Positions 6,313 to 14,926 of a stretch of 64,000 nucleotides of DNA are shown here, in pieces. This DNA is from Brucella pecoris (lineage in GTDB: Bacteria; Pseudomonadota; Alphaproteobacteria; Rhizobiales; Rhizobiaceae). The notes beneath the pieces are model-generated. The model made no database searches, had not been told where the DNA came from, and saw only the letters and a program-made list of their open reading frames with translations. The position numbers and the translations under genes are program-made. How positions within the stretch are numbered: the stretch's first letter is position 1; each line of letters begins with the position of its first letter. The stretch spans positions 558,001-622,000 of the forward strand of contig NZ_VEWK01000002.1 in NCBI RefSeq assembly GCF_006376675.1. The letters are read 5' to 3'.

Positions 6313-8019
6313 TTACATGTTCACGTAAACAGGTCCCTCACCACCTTGTGGCGGCACCCAGTTGATATTCTGGTTCGGGTCCTTGATGTCGCAAGTCTTG
6401 CAGTGCACGCAGTTCTGAGCGTTGATGACAAACCGCACATCCTTTGCCTGCGGATCAGCTGCGGAGTTGCCGTCGGCATCCACCCATTCATAAACACCCG
6501 CAGGGCAGTAACGCGTCGACGGACCAGCGAAGACGTCGTGTTCGGAAGTCTGCTGCAATTTCATGTCGCGAACCTGAAGATGCACAGGCTCGTTCTCGTC
6601 ATGGTTCGTGTTCGACAGGAACACCGACGACAGACGATCAAAGGTCAGAACGCCATCCGGCTTCGGATAATCGATCTTCGCGTGTTTTGCAGCCGGCTCA
6701 AGCGACTGCGCATCGGTCTTGCCATGCTTCAGCGTTCCAAAGATGGAGAAACCGAAAAGCTGGTTGGTCCACATATCGAGACCACCGAGCGCCACGCCGG
6801 CAATCGTGCCGAACTTCGACCACAGCGGCTTGACGTTGCGCACCCGCTTCAAATCCGTGCCGATCAGGCTTGAACGCCAATTGTTCTCGATCTCGACCGG
6901 CTCGTCATTGGCGCGGCCTGCGGTAATTGCCTCGGCGATCTTGTCGGCAGCGAGAATGCCGGAAAGAACCGCATTGTGGCTGCCCTTGATGCGCGGCACG
7001 TTGACCAGACCAGCCGAGCAGCCGATGAGCGCTCCACCCGGGAACGACAGCTTTGGCACCGACTGGAAGCCACCTTCGGTAATCGCACGTGCGCCATAGG
7101 AAAGACGCTTGCCACCCTCAAAGACATCCTTGATGGCCGGATGCGTCTTGAAACGCTGGAACTCTTCAAACGGCGACAGATACGGGTTCTTGTAGTTGAG
7201 ATGCAGCACGAAACCGACCGCAACCATATTGTCTTCCAGATGATAAAGGAACGAGCCGCCGCCCGTCTTCATGTCGAGCGGCCAGCCGAAGGAGTGCTGG
7301 ACCAGACCCGGCTTGTGCTTGGAAGGATCAACCTGCCATAGTTCCTTGAGGCCAATACCGTATTTCGCCGGTTCACGGCCTTCGTCGAGCTTGAACTTGG
7401 TGATCAGCTGCTTGGCAAGCGAGCCGCGCGCGCCTTCGCCGACCAGCGTATATTTGCCGAGCAGCGCCATGCCGCGCGTGTAGTTCGGCCCATGCGTTCC
7501 GTCGCGCTCGACGCCCATATCGCCAGTGGCGACGCCGATGACCGCGCCCTTGTCATTGTAGAGCACCTCGGTTGCTGCAAAACCCGGATAGATTTCTACG
7601 CCAAGTTCTTCGGCTTTGGTGCCGAGCCAGCGGCAGACATTGCCCAAAGACACAATGTAATTGCCATGATTGCTCATCAGAGGCGGCATGGCGAAATTCG
7701 GCAGGCGTACTGAACCTGCGGGCCCCAGCACGAGGAAATGATCGGCAGTAACCGGCGTCTTGAAAGGGTGCCCCTCTTCCTCGCGCCAGCCCGGCAGAAG
7801 CTGGTCGATACCTACCGGATCAACGACAGCGCCGGAAAGAATATGCGCGCCGACTTCCCCGCCCTTTTCGAGGACGACGACGGACAGCTCTGGATTCGCC
7901 TGCTTCAAACGGATTGCCGCAGCAAGGCCCGCAGGGCCTGCGCCGACGATCACAACGTCGAATTCCATGCTCTCGCGTTCGGGAAGCTCCTGGTTTACAT
8001 ATTCTGGGGCTTCAGACAT
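6313..8019 (-). CDS. etfD: electron transfer flavoprotein-ubiquinone oxidoreductase
   Basis: A 568-residue inner-membrane-associated flavoprotein that moves electrons from reduced ETF (fatty acid and amino acid dehydrogenation) to ubiquinone. The N-terminal FAD motif VVIVGAGPAGLAAAIRL (residues 24-40), the LSGAVVDP region and the C-terminal 4Fe-4S ligands (CPAGVYEW, then NCVHCKTCDIKDP) are all present. Length and organisation are standard for the family. GGACGGAGGGATGA precedes the ATG. An operator-like motif lies 230 bp upstream at 8248-8273. Confidence 0.95.
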   Translation of the reverse strand: MSEAPEYVNQELPERESMEFDVVIVGAGPAGLAAAIRLKQANPELSVVVLEKGGEVGAHILSGAVVDPVGIDQLLPGWREEEGHPFKTPVTADHFLVLGPAGSVRLPNFAMPPLMSNHGNYIVSLGNVCRWLGTKAEELGVEIYPGFAATEVLYNDKGAVIGVATGDMGVERDGTHGPNYTRGMALLGKYTLVGEGARGSLAKQLITKFKLDEGREPAKYGIGLKELWQVDPSKHKPGLVQHSFGWPLDMKTGGGSFLYHLEDNMVAVGFVLHLNYKNPYLSPFEEFQRFKTHPAIKDVFEGGKRLSYGARAITEGGFQSVPKLSFPGGALIGCSAGLVNVPRIKGSHNAVLSGILAADKIAEAITAGRANDEPVEIENNWRSSLIGTDLKRVRNVKPLWSKFGTIAGVALGGLDMWTNQLFGFSIFGTLKHGKTDAQSLEPAAKHAKIDYPKPDGVLTFDRLSSVFLSNTNHDENEPVHLQVRDMKLQQTSEHDVFAGPSTRYCPAGVYEWVDADGNSAADPQAKDVRFVINAQNCVHCKTCDIKDPNQNINWVPPQGGEGPVYVNM

Positions 8020-8488
8020 TCATCCCTCCGTCCGGTGTAACATCGTCTTCTCACTAAGGTAGCCCAGACGACGCATCCAATTGTTTTTGTGCATGATCTA
8101 ATCGCGAATACCCATGAACCGACTGCCCGTCAGCACTGGCGGTACGAAAAGATCGCCGTTTCCCCGTATTCTGCCTTACCCTGTCGCAGAGTTGGAGACT
8201 GCCGCAAATGCGTCCAATTGTCCAAAACAGGCGTCCTACGTCCTCAAATTGATTTACCTTAACGTAAACGTCAAATTCATTCCATTCAAGAAGCCGCGAT
8301 GAAGATTTGTTTGTGATGGTAGAAGAAGCATGTCCTCGTGTCATGTCAGGACCATGTTCGCACCTTGCCTGGCTATATGCGCATCAAACAGGGTATGAAC
8401 TGTCACTAACAGGCCAAACGAACCCTAAATCTAAACCGGGCTCTTGCATTCACCTGCAAAATTCGCCACCTCAGAGGTGAGGTAGATA
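8020..8488. other. divergent 469-bp regulatory region (etfD / uracil-DNA glycosylase)
   Basis: No gene is supported. It holds a candidate LiuR-like operator at 8248-8273 and a short palindrome overlapping the Shine-Dalgarno region of the glycosylase gene at 8467-8479. The rest is unremarkable. Confidence 0.4.
8248..8273. promoter_or_regulatory. candidate operator upstream of etfD
   Basis: ATTGATTTACCTTAACGT continues with AAACGTCA. Read on the minus strand it gives TTGACGTTTACGTT then AAGGTAA, nearly the same as the site at 1608-1637. ETF-QO genes are known members of LiuR/PsrA-type catabolic regulons, which fits this location. Confidence 0.4.
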
Positions 8489-9346
8489 ATGGCTGATAAT
8501 CGCGAACCGCTGGATATTGAAGGTTTGCTCCGCTTCTATGCGGAGGCAGGCATTGACATGCCGCTTTCCGAAACGCCGATAGACCGGTTTGCAGAGCCTC
8601 AACGCCCTGCCTCTTCGCAGCCAACCGCGCAGATGCCGAATTCACCTGAGCGCGCCCGGCAGCAACAACCGCGCCCAGCGCCGGCCCCCGCCCCCACCAG
8701 CAAGCCTGTGCAAGCCGCAGCCGACCTTCCCGATACGGCGCAGATTGCGCTCGCACGCGAAGCGGCGGCACAGGCTTCAACGCTGGAAGAATTGCGGGAG
8801 AAGCTTGCGGCATTCGACGGCTGCAACCTGAAATTCACGGCGAAGAACCTTTGTTTCGCCGATGGTGATCCGTCATCCGACATCATGTTCATCGGTGAAG
8901 CGCCCGGACGAGATGAGGATATGGAAGGATTGCCGTTTGTCGGAAAATCCGGACAGCTTCTCAATCGCATGATCGAATCCATCGACCTGAAGCGAGAAAG
9001 CGTCTACATCGCCAACACGATCCCGTGGCGTCCGCCCGGCAACCGTACGCCGACGCCGCTTGAGACGGAACTTTGTCGGCCATTCATCGAACGACAGATC
9101 GAGCTTGCCTCACCAAAAGTTCTGGTTGCCCTGGGCGGTCCTGCGGGCAAGGCCCTCACCGGCGCGACGGAAGGCATCCTGCGCCTGCGCGGCAACTGGA
9201 AAATTCATCGTACGCCCAACGGCCTCGAAATTCCCGTCATGCCGACCCTGCATCCCGCATATCTTCTCAGGACACCTGCACAAAAGCGTTTTGCATGGCG
9301 CGATTTTCTGGCTGTGAAGCTGAAATTGGCCGAATTGATTAGTTGA
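8489..9346 (+). CDS. family-4-like uracil-DNA glycosylase lacking part of the Fe-S cysteine set
   Basis: A 285-residue base-excision repair enzyme. After a Pro-rich low-complexity linker (residues 30-75) comes the UDG fold: MFIGEAPGRDEDMEGLPFVGKSGQLL (uracil pocket), NTIPWRPPGNRTPTP and MPTLHPAYLLR (the conserved His loop). Canonical family 4 enzymes bind a 4Fe-4S cluster with Cys-x2-Cys plus two further cysteines. Here the first pair reads CNLK, and VKCRPP is replaced by IPWRPP, so two of four ligands are missing and the cluster is probably absent. AGGTGAGG precedes the ATG by six bases. Confidence 0.85.
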   Translation: MADNREPLDIEGLLRFYAEAGIDMPLSETPIDRFAEPQRPASSQPTAQMPNSPERARQQQPRPAPAPAPTSKPVQAAADLPDTAQIALAREAAAQASTLEELREKLAAFDGCNLKFTAKNLCFADGDPSSDIMFIGEAPGRDEDMEGLPFVGKSGQLLNRMIESIDLKRESVYIANTIPWRPPGNRTPTPLETELCRPFIERQIELASPKVLVALGGPAGKALTGATEGILRLRGNWKIHRTPNGLEIPVMPTLHPAYLLRTPAQKRFAWRDFLAVKLKLAELIS

Positions 9347-9501
9347 AATCTCCGTAGTTCAGTGGCATCGGCAGGCGGTGCAGGCGGCATTGTCACCAAC
9401 ATGCCGCAAACTTGTTCTATTTCGCCGCTTGCCAAACCGCCTTTCGGCGACAAGTAGCCCTAAATTCAGTTTCCCCATGGGATTTCACTGTGGAGTTTTT
9501 C

Positions 9502-10755
9502 ATGGCTGGCCAGCTCCTGCCCATAGCTGCTTTGCTTGCAAGCACCTTTCTTATGCTGCTTGCCGGTGGCCTTGCGGGTATTCTTTTGCCCCTGCGTGGT
9601 GGCATGGAAGGCTGGTCGACCACGACCATCGGCTGGATGGGCACGAGCTATTCCCTCGCCTTCACGATCGGCTGCATTGTGGTACCGCATCTGGTGCGCC
9701 GCGTAGGTCACGTGCGTGTCTTCTCATCGTTGGCGACGCTGCTTTCGATGGCGCTTCTTTTCCATGCTCTGGTCGTCAGTCCTGTCGCATGGATGATCTT
9801 TCGTGGCGTCGCGGGCTTTTCGCTCGCAGGCAGCTACATGATTATAGAAAGTTGGCTGAATGAGCGCGTGACCAATGAATCGCGCGGTCGCATCTTCTCG
9901 ATCTATATGATCATCACCATGCTCGGCCTGCTGTGCGGGCAGTATATATTGCCGTTCGGCGATGCGGGAACACAGACGCTCTTCATCATTTGCGCCATCA
10001 TTTATGCAAGCGCACTGCTTCCAACCGCCCTTTCAAGCGCGCAATCACCCAATCCGCTGACACAGGTCTCGCTCGATCTGAAAGGGCTTTACCGACGGTC
10101 GCCTGCTGCGGCCGTCGGTTCGCTGATTGCAGGTATCGTCGCAGGCACATGGAATTTCCTCGCCGCCATTTACGGTGAGATGAATGGCCTTTCCACCTTC
10201 GGCATCGCGACCATGCTTGCCTGCGCGATGGTGGGCGGCGCGATCTTTCAGTATCCGCTGGGTCGGGGGTCCGATTTTGTGGATCGTCGCTATGTCATGG
10301 TGATCGCCGGGGTCATCGGCTTTGCCTTGTCGATGGTGATGGTGCTGTTCCACCCCACATCGCCCTTGGCGCTCTACATCATGATGTTTCTGTTCGGCTC
10401 GGTGATCTATCCGATCTATAGCCTCAACGTTGCCCACGCCAATGACTATGCGGATGCCAGCGAATTCGTAAAGGTTTCCGGTGGATTGCTGATTATCTAC
10501 GGCGTAGGCAGTGTCATCGGGCCCGCCCTTTCGGGTCCGTTGATGGACCTGATCGGTGCTCCGGGTTTCTTCGTAACCATGGCCATCGCTTACGCCTCGT
10601 ATGGCCTGCATGCCTTCTGGCGCATCCGCCGCTTCGAGCGTCCGGCCATCAGCGACCAGAAGACCGAGTACAAGTTCCATACGCCAGACGGACAATCCAC
10701 GCCGGAAACCATGCAGCTCGATCCCCGTGCTGAAGGCACACCCGGTCAAAGCTAA
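9502..10755 (+). CDS. major facilitator superfamily transporter
   Basis: A 417-residue protein with twelve predicted membrane helices in two halves, separated by a loop near residue 205 (SSAQSPNPLTQVSLDLKGLYRRSP). The signature region between helices 2 and 3 reads GYSLAFTIGCIVVPHLVRRVGHVRVF-like, and FRGVAGFSLAGSYMIIESWLNER follows the YcaD/UMF subgroup. The frame is open upstream to 9412, but the ATG at 9502 begins directly before the first helix and has GGAG nine bases upstream. The hydrophilic C-terminal tail is about 40 residues long. The substrate is unknown. The stop is one base from that of the convergent DMT gene. Confidence 0.82.
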   Translation: MAGQLLPIAALLASTFLMLLAGGLAGILLPLRGGMEGWSTTTIGWMGTSYSLAFTIGCIVVPHLVRRVGHVRVFSSLATLLSMALLFHALVVSPVAWMIFRGVAGFSLAGSYMIIESWLNERVTNESRGRIFSIYMIITMLGLLCGQYILPFGDAGTQTLFIICAIIYASALLPTALSSAQSPNPLTQVSLDLKGLYRRSPAAAVGSLIAGIVAGTWNFLAAIYGEMNGLSTFGIATMLACAMVGGAIFQYPLGRGSDFVDRRYVMVIAGVIGFALSMVMVLFHPTSPLALYIMMFLFGSVIYPIYSLNVAHANDYADASEFVKVSGGLLIIYGVGSVIGPALSGPLMDLIGAPGFFVTMAIAYASYGLHAFWRIRRFERPAISDQKTEYKFHTPDGQSTPETMQLDPRAEGTPGQS

Positions 10756-10756
10756 A

Positions 10757-11716
10757 TTACTGCGTCTGCGGTGCGTTCACCTTGTGCGGCGCGATGGAAA
10801 GCTTGTGCTCGCGATAGATGATGAAACCGCCTGCAGCCATGACGACGGCGCTACCGGCCAGCATTTCGAAGGTCGGAATATCGCCAAACAGCAGAAAGCC
10901 GATGGCAAGTCCCAGCAGCATCGATGTGTATTCAAAGGGCGCAATCGTCGACATTGGGGCATGGCGATAGCATTCGGTCAGAAGAATCTGGCCGACACCA
11001 CCGGCAAAGCCAGCACCGACCATCATGGCAAGCTGCGACCAATTCGGTACGATCCAGCCGAACGGAAGGCTCGCCAGAGAAATGATACTCGCGGATATGG
11101 AAAAATAGATCACGATGGTCGATGTGCGCTCCGTCTGAACGAGACGGCGCACAAGCATCATGGCCACCGCGGACGTGACCGCAGCACCCAGAGCGGCAAG
11201 TGCGCCGATGGCCTCGTCATTCCCCATGCCGCCGCCAGAGAACGCCGTCATCCGTGGCCAGATGATGACCATTACACCGCCAAGCCCGATGAGAACCGCG
11301 CTCCAGCGATAAAACCGCACCACTTCATGCAGGATGACTGCGCCCAGAATGACGGTAATCAGCGGCGAAGCGTAATTGATCGCGATTGCTTCCGGCAGTG
11401 GCAGCTTGGTGAGAGCGAAAAAGCTCATTGACATGGAACAAACGCCCACCAGCCCACGCCAGAAATGGCTGAAACCGTTCTGGGTGTGGAACACGCCGGA
11501 AAGTTGCCCACGCCACGCCAGATAGAGCAATATCGCGAAGATTGCGAAGAAAGACCGGAAGAAGATCAATTGTCCGACCGGCACACCTTCAGCCGCTTTC
11601 AGCAAGGTGGACATGGCGACAAAAACGGCAACGGAAGCGATTTTGAGACCGATGCCGAGCATCGGATTCGTTTCAAGATGGGCAGCCTCGACAGGCGCGC
11701 TCGCGTGAGCGTTCAC
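10757..11716 (-). CDS. DMT (EamA) family transporter
   Basis: A 319-residue inner-membrane protein with two EamA repeats giving ten helices (for example LIFFRSFFAIFAILLYLAWRG in repeat 1 and GQILLTECYRHAPMSTIAPFEYTSMLLGLAIGFLLFGDIP in repeat 2). I chose GTG 11716 because AAGGAAT lies seven bases upstream and it gives the normal N-terminus before helix 1; the frame continues to 11794 without a good ribosome binding site. It is probably an exporter of small metabolites; the substrate is unknown. Confidence 0.82.
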   Translation of the reverse strand: MNAHASAPVEAAHLETNPMLGIGLKIASVAVFVAMSTLLKAAEGVPVGQLIFFRSFFAIFAILLYLAWRGQLSGVFHTQNGFSHFWRGLVGVCSMSMSFFALTKLPLPEAIAINYASPLITVILGAVILHEVVRFYRWSAVLIGLGGVMVIIWPRMTAFSGGGMGNDEAIGALAALGAAVTSAVAMMLVRRLVQTERTSTIVIYFSISASIISLASLPFGWIVPNWSQLAMMVGAGFAGGVGQILLTECYRHAPMSTIAPFEYTSMLLGLAIGFLLFGDIPTFEMLAGSAVVMAAGGFIIYREHKLSIAPHKVNAPQTQ

Positions 11717-11946
11717 AACGCAATTCCTTAAAACCATAAAGCGAAGGTTCGCCCAAAGTATCCGGGCGTGTTTTCTTATTCCTGTTTGTGACACAGCACC
11801 AGTAGCACAAAGGTCCGGCTGAAAATTATTTGGTAAAGCGCCTGCTGTGCCACAAAAGGCTGGTTACTTGTTCTGGAATTGAGTTTCCCTTGGTCTCAAT
11901 TCCGGGTACGAATCCAGCATCGTGAGTTAAAGGAGAGAGTTTCGCT

Positions 11947-14598
11947 ATGCGTACTGAAACCGGCCAGACATTCCGTCTCGAAGATTACCGTCCGACCCCT
12001 TACGCCATACCCGAGACGAAACTGGACTTCTCACTGGAACCGGAAAAAACCCTCGTCCGTGCGACCCTTACGATTGAGCGCCGCGATGGCACCCTGACTG
12101 GTACGCCCCTGATGCTCGACGGTGACGAACTGAAACTCGTCAGCATTGCCATTGACGGCAAGCCACTGGCCGATAACAGCTATGTCGCAACGCCTGACCA
12201 GCTTGAAATCAGCGACCTGCCTGAAGGCAAGCGCTTCACGCTTGAAATCGTGACGGAAATCAATCCGACAACCAACCGCCAGCTATCCGGTCTTTATCGT
12301 TCAAGCGGCGTTTATTGCACGCAGTGCGAAGCAGAAGGCTTCCGCCGCATTACCTATTATTATGACCGCCCGGATGTTCTGTCAGTTTATACGGTGCGGA
12401 TTGACGCCGACAGGCAAGCTGCGTCCATTCTCCTGTCCAACGGCAATCCTGTCGACAACGGACCAGTCGAAGGTAAGTCGGACCGGCATTTCGCGATCTG
12501 GCACGATCCGCACCCAAAACCGTCCTATCTCTTCGCTCTGGTTGCGGGGTCGCTCGGCGTCGTGAAGGATCACTTCACCACACAATCAGGACGGCCGGTC
12601 GATCTGGCGATCTATGTCGAGCATGGCAAGGAAAGCCGCGCGCTCTATGCCATGGATGCATTGAAACGCTCCATGCGCTGGGACGAAGAGAAGTTCGGGC
12701 GCGAATATGACCTTGATGTTTTCAATATCGTTGCCGTTTCCGATTTCAACATGGGCGCGATGGAGAACAAGGGGCTCAACGTCTTCAACGACAAATATGT
12801 GCTGGCCGATCCTGAAACCGCTACCGACGTTGACTATGCGGGTATTGAGGCTGTCATCGCGCATGAATATTTCCATAACTGGACCGGCAACCGCATCACC
12901 TGCCGCGACTGGTTCCAGCTCTGCCTGAAGGAAGGCCTGACGGTCTATCGCGATCACGAGTTTTCCGCCGATGAGCGCTCCCGCCCGGTGAAGCGCATCG
13001 CCGAAGTGAAGATCCTCAAGGCGCAGCAATTCCCGGAAGATGCCGGGCCGCTCGCCCATCCGGTACGCCCACGCGAATATCGCGAGATCAACAACTTCTA
13101 TACGGCGACCGTTTATGAAAAAGGTTCGGAAGTCGTGCGTATGATCCGCACGGTCATCGGGCCTGAGCTGTTCCGCAAGGGTATGGACCTTTATTTCGAG
13201 CGCCATGACGGGGAAGCCGCGACGATCGAAGATTTCGTCAAGGTTTTCGCCGATGTTTCCGGTCAGGACTTTTCACAATTCGCACTCTGGTACGATCAGG
13301 CTGGAACGCCGAAGGTGGAAGCCGCTTTCGCCTACAATGCGGCTAATGAAACCTATACGATCGAACTGACACAGTCGCTGGGAGCCACGCCCGGACAATC
13401 GGTCAAGAAACCAATGCACATCCCTATTGCCTTTGGCCTTATCGGACCCGATGGCAAGGATATGGTTGCAACGTCCGTGGAAGGCGGCGATGTGCGCGGC
13501 GATATCATCCATCTGCATCGCTCATCCGAAACAATTGCCTTTCATGGCATCAAGGAACGCCCTGTACCGTCATTGCTGCGCGGCTTCTCGGCTCCCGTAA
13601 ATCTGACAGCGCCTTTATCGGACGAGGATCGTGCTTTCCTTGCACTGAACGACAGTGATCCGGTTGCCCGGTGGCAGGCACTAACCGGGATTTTCAGTCA
13701 GGCTCTGCTTGAAGGTGCCAAACGTGTTCGCGGCGGTCACGCAGCGGTCGTTGACGACAAAACCATCGAACTTGCTGGAAACGTAGCATCCGACGAAACG
13801 CTTGATCCGGCCTTCCGCGCGCTCTGCCTGACCTTGCCAAGCGAAAGCGACATCGCACGCGAAATGGGCAGCAATGTCGATCCGGATGCGATCTTCGTCA
13901 GCCGGAATCACTTCGTCGACGTCATTGCCGCCCGTTATGCCGGTAGCTTCGCCAAGCTCTACGATGCTCTGAAACAGGATGGGGCTTTCTCGCCAGATGC
14001 AGGCGCAGCGGGCAAACGTGCCTTGCGGAATGTGCTGCTCGATTATCTGAGCCGCAATGAGAAAAGCCAGCAACGCGCTGCCACTCAGTTTGCCGTCGCA
14101 GACAATATGACGGACCGCTTTGCAGCCCTTGCTGTGCTGGTGCACCGCTTTGGCGATACAGACGAAGCAAAGGACGCACTGGCAAGTTTCGAGCGCCAGT
14201 TCGGCAAGGATGGTCTTGTGATGGACAAGTGGTTCAGCGTGCAGGCGAGCCGTCCCGGTGTTGAAGCCTTGCAAGCTGTGCGTGATCTCACGAAACACGC
14301 CCTCTTCTCGCTCGACAATCCGAACCGCGTCCGCTCGGTGATTGGTTCGTTCTCCGCATCCAATCCGACCGGCTTCAACCGCAAGGACGGTGCGGCCTAT
14401 GAGTTCTTTGCAGATACGATCCTGTCGATAGATTCCGAGAACCCACAGCTCGCGGCCCGGCTATTGACGGCGCTTCGCTCCTGGCGTTCGCTCGAAGATG
14501 CTCGTCGCGAGCATGCAAGAGCAGCTCTGGCGCGTATTTCGGCTGCGGGCAAACTGTCGACCGACCTGCGCGATATCGTGGACCGCACTCTCGCCTGA
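11947..14598 (+). CDS. pepN: aminopeptidase N (M1 family zinc metallopeptidase)
   Basis: An 883-residue cytosolic peptidase that removes N-terminal residues from peptides. The substrate-anchoring MGAMENKGLN motif and the zinc site HEYFHNWTGNRIT followed 18 residues on by the glutamate in LKEGLTVYRDHEF are intact. The rest follows the E. coli PepN layout: N-terminal beta domain, thermolysin-like catalytic domain, then the DUF3458 Ig-like and C-terminal helical domains. AAAGGAGAGAG precedes the ATG. A hairpin at 14631-14667 follows the stop. Confidence 0.96.
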   Translation: MRTETGQTFRLEDYRPTPYAIPETKLDFSLEPEKTLVRATLTIERRDGTLTGTPLMLDGDELKLVSIAIDGKPLADNSYVATPDQLEISDLPEGKRFTLEIVTEINPTTNRQLSGLYRSSGVYCTQCEAEGFRRITYYYDRPDVLSVYTVRIDADRQAASILLSNGNPVDNGPVEGKSDRHFAIWHDPHPKPSYLFALVAGSLGVVKDHFTTQSGRPVDLAIYVEHGKESRALYAMDALKRSMRWDEEKFGREYDLDVFNIVAVSDFNMGAMENKGLNVFNDKYVLADPETATDVDYAGIEAVIAHEYFHNWTGNRITCRDWFQLCLKEGLTVYRDHEFSADERSRPVKRIAEVKILKAQQFPEDAGPLAHPVRPREYREINNFYTATVYEKGSEVVRMIRTVIGPELFRKGMDLYFERHDGEAATIEDFVKVFADVSGQDFSQFALWYDQAGTPKVEAAFAYNAANETYTIELTQSLGATPGQSVKKPMHIPIAFGLIGPDGKDMVATSVEGGDVRGDIIHLHRSSETIAFHGIKERPVPSLLRGFSAPVNLTAPLSDEDRAFLALNDSDPVARWQALTGIFSQALLEGAKRVRGGHAAVVDDKTIELAGNVASDETLDPAFRALCLTLPSESDIAREMGSNVDPDAIFVSRNHFVDVIAARYAGSFAKLYDALKQDGAFSPDAGAAGKRALRNVLLDYLSRNEKSQQRAATQFAVADNMTDRFAALAVLVHRFGDTDEAKDALASFERQFGKDGLVMDKWFSVQASRPGVEALQAVRDLTKHALFSLDNPNRVRSVIGSFSASNPTGFNRKDGAAYEFFADTILSIDSENPQLAARLLTALRSWRSLEDARREHARAALARISAAGKLSTDLRDIVDRTLA

Positions 14599-14926
14599 TT
14601 CGCGACCTATCCTGATCGTCGTGATGATTCGTTCGTTCCGGTTGTTCAGCCAATCATCGGAACGAACCTTTCATGCTAACAGACGCAGAGGCGGCGACCA
14701 GTCCGCTTTCATGAGTCTTTTCATGCCTTTATCCGAATCAGATGCTATGCCGATTCCACTTAAGAGCTTGAGATTCATGAATAAATCGACTGATAAAAAG
14801 CCCGATTTTTACGCCTCGTTAACGAATTCGCTGGACAGCGCGAATCACTTTTGATTCATTGATGACATTCGGAGGTGGCGTATTCCGAATCACTTCACTC
14901 GCAGGGAATTCACGAGGGACCACTAT
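14599..14926. promoter_or_regulatory. pepN-pleC intergenic region with dense GANTC (CcrM) sites
   Basis: Nine GANTC sites lie between 14597 and 14891 (starting at 14597, 14626, 14713, 14735, 14752, 14772, 14842, 14853 and 14887); a random 295-bp stretch would hold about one. GANTC is the CcrM methylation site of alphaproteobacteria. The region precedes the cell-cycle kinase gene pleC. Confidence 0.6.
14631..14667 (+). terminator. possible terminator of pepN
   Basis: GTTCGTTCCG pairs with CGGAACGAAC over a 17-base loop and is followed by CTTTTC. The T-tract is short, so it may be a weak terminator. Confidence 0.5.

Noticed and set aside
6303..6333. Repeated CACGTAAAC at the end of etfD
   Set aside because: One copy is in the coding end and the other lies just before the terminator; short and without palindrome, so not counted as an operator.
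8054..8344. Open reading frame on the minus strand upstream of etfD
   Set aside because: It has no ribosome binding site or family resemblance and covers the likely promoter and operator region.
9350..9375. tRNA-like GTTCAGTGG sequence
   Set aside because: Only a short B-box-like match; no acceptor or anticodon stem can be built.
14498..14854. 118-residue plus-strand frame spanning the pepN end and intergenic region
   Set aside because: It overlaps the real pepN frame and the GANTC-rich promoter region; its composition is that of a shadow frame.
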